Source: Sipunculus nudus (Eukaryota; Annelida; Sipuncula; Golfingiida; Sipunculidae). From it: a stretch of 64,000 nucleotides of DNA. Positions 59,372 through 64,000 of this stretch are shown one piece after another (position 1 is the stretch's first letter; every line of letters begins with the position of its first letter). The notes under the pieces are model-generated. The model ran no database searches and was not told where the DNA came from. It saw only the letters and a list, made by a program, of their open reading frames with translations. Made by a program: the position numbers and the translations under genes. The DNA lies in NCBI GenBank assembly GCA_026874595.1, contig CM049308.1, positions 13,531,001-13,595,000 on the forward strand. The letters are read 5' to 3'.

Positions 59372-60888
59372 GAAATATGTTCTGTCCGGTTTACCAGGAA
59401 CACAGCTGGACATGTACCATGTCAGTCAGTTATTATTACAGCCTAACTTATCCGTTTTATCTTATGTGTGATAGAAAATGAATATAATCAACAAACTGTG
59501 GGAAGGAAAAAAAGAAAAATACGATTATATTTGATATTTTATAGATTATATGTGGACTGCATGGTGCACCTGCATGGTGCAAAGCCCTAGGCCATGTCAG
59601 AAACTCAGTGTTACCTGGCTTGAACATTGCATGATTGTATGATTTTAGTTAGCGGCAGCCTGTCACCCGAAGGTCGAATTTTCACTGAAGACGTTGGAAT
59701 GGCAGTACAAGCTATTGGGTTAGCATTAATTTGAATACTTGCAGATGTGCACGTCTGTGGTGGCCTGCCATTTCTAACAGTACTTTTTTATTTTCATCTG
59801 CTTATCATTTTTCGACGTAAGACATAAAGTGACGTTAATCTTTTGGGAAAAAATAATAAATATTGACTTGCGAATATTCATGCCGCAGTTATTAATAACG
59901 AGGCTGGTGGTACTCGGAAGGTTTGTCTCTGCGTCCATCATGATGACTTGACAGATTTGTGTGAATCAGTGCCATAGGGTAGGAAGGAGGTAACTAATGT
60001 TATTTTTGTGAAACAACATTTTTCTTCATTATTTAGCAAATATAACACGACCATATAACCCTTTGGTATCAAATACTACCACACAGCAAATATTTAGATC
60101 CGACCTTTAGAATGGGTGTTCTGTTATGACTTGCATCATGACTCACAGGCTCCTGTCAGTTATTTTAGAAGGCCTGAGTGTCATGCTGTCATGGCTGGAC
60201 TTAGTGGGCAACCGACTTTTGTCGCTCGACTTTATATGACGATAGTTGGCTGGCTTCGAATGGCTTGAAAGAATTCTCGTTAATTTGAATATATTACAAG
60301 GTGTCTATTTAAGTGTAAACACGTTTTTATTATCTTTTTATGTGTAATGCATTATATCAGTCATGTCAACTGCTACTTGGTCACATATGTATGTGCATAT
60401 AGTAATATCGGCGTATCGCCGGACCGGCTCGATTTGACCTCATCTCAGCAGCGCAGGGCTTTGAGTGGCTGCCCTGCTGATACATTTGTGTATACATGCA
60501 GGGAGAGATACTGCATTTACTTCTTCGAAACTTGCTTTGAAACTAACTTTGAATTTCCAGAAAGTGGTAACATGTTTTAGACAGCTATTTTGCCACTCTA
60601 CAACCCCCCCCCCCCCCCCCCCCCCCCGCCATCTCCTCCACACATCCTTTTCCCCAAATTAAAGGCGCTTCCCTGTATTGGAGATTATGTTTCGTCTTCA
60701 TTTGGCTAAGAGTTTGCAACCTGTACTGGTCTGATCACAATGGGCATATCATTAAAAAGCTGTTCGAATTTAAGGTTTTTCCAACATTGTACATTTTCTA
60801 CATCAGTATGCCATTATATGCCATTATATCGAGGGAACAGCAGATTGTTTTTCATTTTCTCTCTCTCTCTCTCTCTCTTTTTTTTTTT

Positions 60889-60928
<40 letters not shown>

Positions 60929-62330
60929 TTTGTGAACGATTGGGTGGGTAACTAAGTATTTACATTTATAAACACCAATAAGGAATATCAAGCATCACAA
61001 CACTCGTTCCTGTACGGGGACTGTGTACACGTGTACACTTGCGGGGAGGAGGTGCTGCGTCTCATGTCACCCTATTTATTCCCTAGATTGACGCGTTTGG
61101 AATTTTCAACACAATGCCAACAATCTAGTTCTAGGGAAGTTCATACATGCAGTACATCTGTCTTCCAGTAAGGCAAAGCCACTAGTTATGCCATCGGATG
61201 GAGGAATTCAGGGGTGGGGGCGCATACAGGGGGTGTTAATCGAATTTATGAACTGGATAAACCGCCAGGCGATACGTGCATTGTAATTCGTAGCCTCTGC
61301 ACTGTTATTTATTAATGACTTTTACCTGACCTCATCCTGGTGGGGACTAAAGCACCTTATTCATATAAAATGCGTTGACAGGCAGTGATCAGTTAAGTGG
61401 TGCCAGTTGCGTTATCTTTGGCAGAGAGCGCTATGTCGGGCATAAAAACATGTTTTCATGCGCGGTGATAGGGTATTTGATGAGACAAATCGGGTGCACA
61501 GTTGATGACAGTATGTCAACATGATGTTCCCTCCGTAAGTGTTTGTGTAGTTCGCCAGATCTACTTCTTTTCGTATTGATAACACCCATAATAGCCGAAA
61601 GGTCGTCCGAAGATCAGGTCGACATGTTTTATGCACTGCGTGACGAGAACGTCGCAGTTGCTATGCAGTCTTATATAGACCTATAAAAGGTAGGTCAACA
61701 TATTATTTTATACTAGAAGGACTGGTTGGAGTTAGCTTGCGTAGCAACCACACGTGCGGTTCAAAACGAGCTGCAAACTTGATACTTATACTAGCTTGCG
61801 GCGCTGAGCCACAGTATATATGTATGTATACCCCCACTGTATGAATAAAAAGTGGTTTCAATTAAGCCGTACCGACTTTTGACAGCATAATTGTCCAAGG
61901 CGGCCCCTTATTTACTATGTACATGTGTAGAGTTCTTATTACTACAATGCTCTCAGCAGCGAACAAGGGACTATATGACGCTGGCCAAACGTGTAATCTT
62001 GGTATGTATGCACCGTTATGTTACGTCATAGTGTCACTGTTGAGTATAGTATTTACATATCAACAAAGTAACCATGCCGCCAGAATTTTGGCCAGTATAC
62101 TGCACCGACTTGAGACAAATTTTACTAGTTCTTGAACGAGCCCCCTACAAAATCATTTCACTTTGTGAGACTTTGATGAACTTTGTTAATTCTGATTAAG
62201 CAATTAAGGGTTTGGTGGTGTAATGGTCAGAGTAGAGGACACCAAGTTGTGGCCGCTATAGTGCACGTCCAGAGACACCGGCCGAGGTCATTATCACAAG
62301 GATAATTAAGCGTCCTCTTCAACCAAGAAT
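59372..62330. other. Non-coding stretch
   Basis: Contains poly(C) at 60604-60627 and (CT)n at 60858-60924. GTATATATGTATGTATAC at about 61815 is followed by GAATAAAAAG (61849), a poly(A)-like word without a gene upstream. No exon recognised. Confidence 0.5.
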
Positions 62331-62337
62331 AAATTGT

Positions 62338-62400
62338 CACGTGGCATGGGCGGTCAGTATAAATAGGATGTTGTCGGAAAACATTCTAGTTCCTTTCTAG
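62338..62400 (+). promoter_or_regulatory. Candidate TATA promoter
   Basis: CACGTG (62338-62343), GGGCGG (about 62348-62353) and TATAAATA (62358-62365) lie in canonical order within 30 bases, then AACATTCTAGTTCC about 25-35 bases downstream where a start would fall. No coding exon follows in the window, and an AT-rich tandem array begins at once, so this may be fortuitous. Confidence 0.3.
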
Positions 62401-62404
62401 CAGC

Positions 62405-62745
62405 TTTGATTGTATGTTAATACATGTATTTTATAGATAACCCAGCTATTTTCATGTTATTATTTTACAGATAACCCGGCTAAATTCATGTTATTATTTA
62501 ATAGATAACCCGGCTAAATTCATGTTATTATTTTATAGCTAACCCAGCTTTATCTTCATGTGATAATTTATCTTTATGTTATTTTTTATAGATAACCCTG
62601 CTATCTTCATGTTATTTTTTATAGATAACCTAGCTATCTTCATTTTATTTTTTATAGATAACCTAGCTATCTTCATGTTTTTTTTTATAGATAACCTAGC
62701 TATCTTCATTTTATTTTTATAGATAACCTAGCTATCTTCACACTT
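62405..62745. repeat. AT-rich tandem repeat, about 35-42 bp unit
   Basis: About nine degenerate copies of TTCATGTTATTATTTTATAG + ATAACC(C/T)(G/A)GCTA. The array is more regular on the right, where the unit shortens to about 36. Confidence 0.9.
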
Positions 62746-63757
62746 AGAGTTTCTTATGTACTGCGGTGCTCATTGAAATTTGACAATATTTTAAAAAATA
62801 TGTAAGTATAAGCTGCATTGAGGTATTGATAAATAAGCTTAATTAACTGGAATGAAATTAAAATCATACCGTAATAAAGTTTTTGAAAAAAGTATTTTTG
62901 AAGCATTTAATGTATTTAGAAATGCAATAAAATCAATATGCACGAAATCAGTTCATTTTGCACACTCAGAGACTTCAATATCATAAACATATCAACAGTC
63001 ACATGCACAGAAAACTTGATTTCTTAGTGTCTTCAGTATTCTTTGGGAAAAAAACATAGCTTTAAAGTCTGTTCGGTACAGTGGCGTCAATTTTTCTTCC
63101 AGTGTATGTGTGTGTGTGGGGGGGTGACTTTGTATATATACACCATTTATATATAAATACCTTTTCCAGCGTCTCTTAGTGACATATTCAAATATATATA
63201 TATACTTAATCATATTTCAAATAATTGTAATGTTTTAGAAAATATGTTATTTTGTTAATTCTAAACAAGGTTGAGATATAACGTTTTTTAGTTAATAGAT
63301 CCAAAGTCTTTAATTCTATTCATTAATATATTGTATTTGCAATATTATAATATTATTCTTTATTGATTTTTATCACATACATTCCTCACGCATGGAAAGT
63401 ATAATGTCAAACAATGTGATAATATTTAACTTTGAGAGAATAATCGCCAAACATTAAAGAGACCTAATCGCTTACCAGGTATGTTTAAGGTATATAATCA
63501 TTTGCAATAATTTATGTATTAACTCAAATTCTTAGTTCTTTTGGCTGAATTCAAACGTTTTCCAGGCACACAGAATTACTATCTCAAATTCACCTGTTGT
63601 ACACGTTGTTATATTCAGTGGGTGAGTAAACATAGTCGCCATTAACTGTTTACCCCAACGACACTGCGTAACAAGAGGTGTGATCTTCAACAACTCTCAA
63701 ACAAAGAGCAAACAAGAAAGAAGAAACTATGGTTTGAAGCTCTTAAAATCTTGATTC
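62746..63757. other. Non-coding stretch
   Basis: AT-rich sequence with a short (GT)n(G)n tract at 63104-63124. Nothing else recognised. Confidence 0.5.
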
Positions 63758-64000
63758 GCCACACTCAAAAAACACATTGGTTGAATCAACCAAATCCAAC
63801 CAATTTAATTGGTCAAAATATGTCCAAACAATTTATTGTTTAAAACAACCAATTTATTTTGGTTGTAATCAAACGACAGGTTTTGGTCAAATCAATCAAT
63901 ATATTGGTCAGAGCAACCAACACAGCTGATCATTTAAACCAACAAAATTGGTCAGTTTGACCAAAATTATTTGGTTATTCTCAACCAATGTACTTTGGTT
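63758..64000. mobile_element. Palindromic TTGGTT/AACCAA repeat element, cut by the window edge
   Basis: Starts CACACTCAAAAAACACATTG and continues with TTGGTTGAATCAACCAA, AATTGGTC, TTTTGGTTG and similar self-complementary blocks to the last base. Same general plan as the 33.6-kb element (CACTC + A-run terminus, short internal inverted repeats) but a different core word. Confidence 0.7.

Noticed and set aside
62211-62290. tRNA-like TGGTGTAATGGTCAGAGTA (A-box-like)
   Set aside because: No B box or acceptor stem at the right distance; at most a decayed SINE head.
1-64000. CRISPR arrays, bacterial operons, rRNA genes, viral genes
   Set aside because: Tandem arrays lack spacer structure, and no such gene is visible; the sequence is eukaryotic nuclear DNA.

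Overview
The window is animal nuclear DNA, most likely from a mollusc and probably a bivalve. It is AT-rich and intron-rich, with sparse short exons. It carries many lineage-typical dispersed repeats: the 'GTCCGTCCGTCC ... CAGCTGAGCTAAAA' type and the 'GAGCGTCATGGCCCATGGGGCACTTG' type. It also has many G/C homopolymer runs and (TA)n, (CT)n and (GA)n microsatellites. No prokaryotic operon, CRISPR array, rRNA or complete tRNA gene is visible. Almost all long open frames are chance or repeat-derived; the real coding sequence was found by combining splice signals, phase and family motifs. The species call is an inference from repeat style.

1-30.4 kb, minus strand: the 5' part of a ZFAND3 (A20/AN1-type zinc finger protein) homologue. 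Four coding exons (30136-30087, 22733-22693, 6651-6466, 5005-4816) join in phase. They give the N-terminal CPCGFYG...LCSKC finger and a Ser/Gln/Asn-rich linker. The AN1 finger must lie beyond base 1. Intron 4 holds a 34/37-bp minisatellite of about 2.7 kb, itself duplicated as two 1254-bp higher-order copies. The acceptor and first bases of exon 4 have been copied five times in tandem (about 90-bp period). Introns 1-2 carry old dispersed repeats, tRNA-derived SINE heads, a 75-bp satellite, a cluster of TCACATGAT sites and a DR1 nuclear-receptor site. A second DR1 lies just upstream of the ZFAND3 start.

30.4-45.1 kb: intergenic and transposon-rich. It contains a 1262-bp hAT-like element with perfect 8-bp target duplications, a MITE nested in a copy of a four-member repeat family, a palindromic GGTTC repeat, G-run/C-run hairpins, and a ZNF143/Staf-like promoter site at 42.9 kb. 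An unassigned open frame at 37.0-37.4 kb is followed by AATAAA.

45.1-47.3 kb, plus strand: a two-exon gene for a 170-residue protein with clean start, donor, acceptor, stop and poly(A) signal. I do not recognise it securely; its C-terminus resembles small microtubule-inner (sperm/ciliary) proteins. 49.8-50.5 kb, minus strand: an intact, intronless TMED3/TMED7-like p24 cargo receptor, the clearest gene in the window.

50.6-64.0 kb: intergenic or intronic. It includes a TA-flanked MITE, a retroelement relic, a transposon nested inside another (57.3-59.2 kb), a near-perfect hairpin, a candidate first exon (to 54.9 kb), a TATA-type promoter candidate (62.36 kb), an AT-rich tandem array and the start of a second palindromic element at the right edge.
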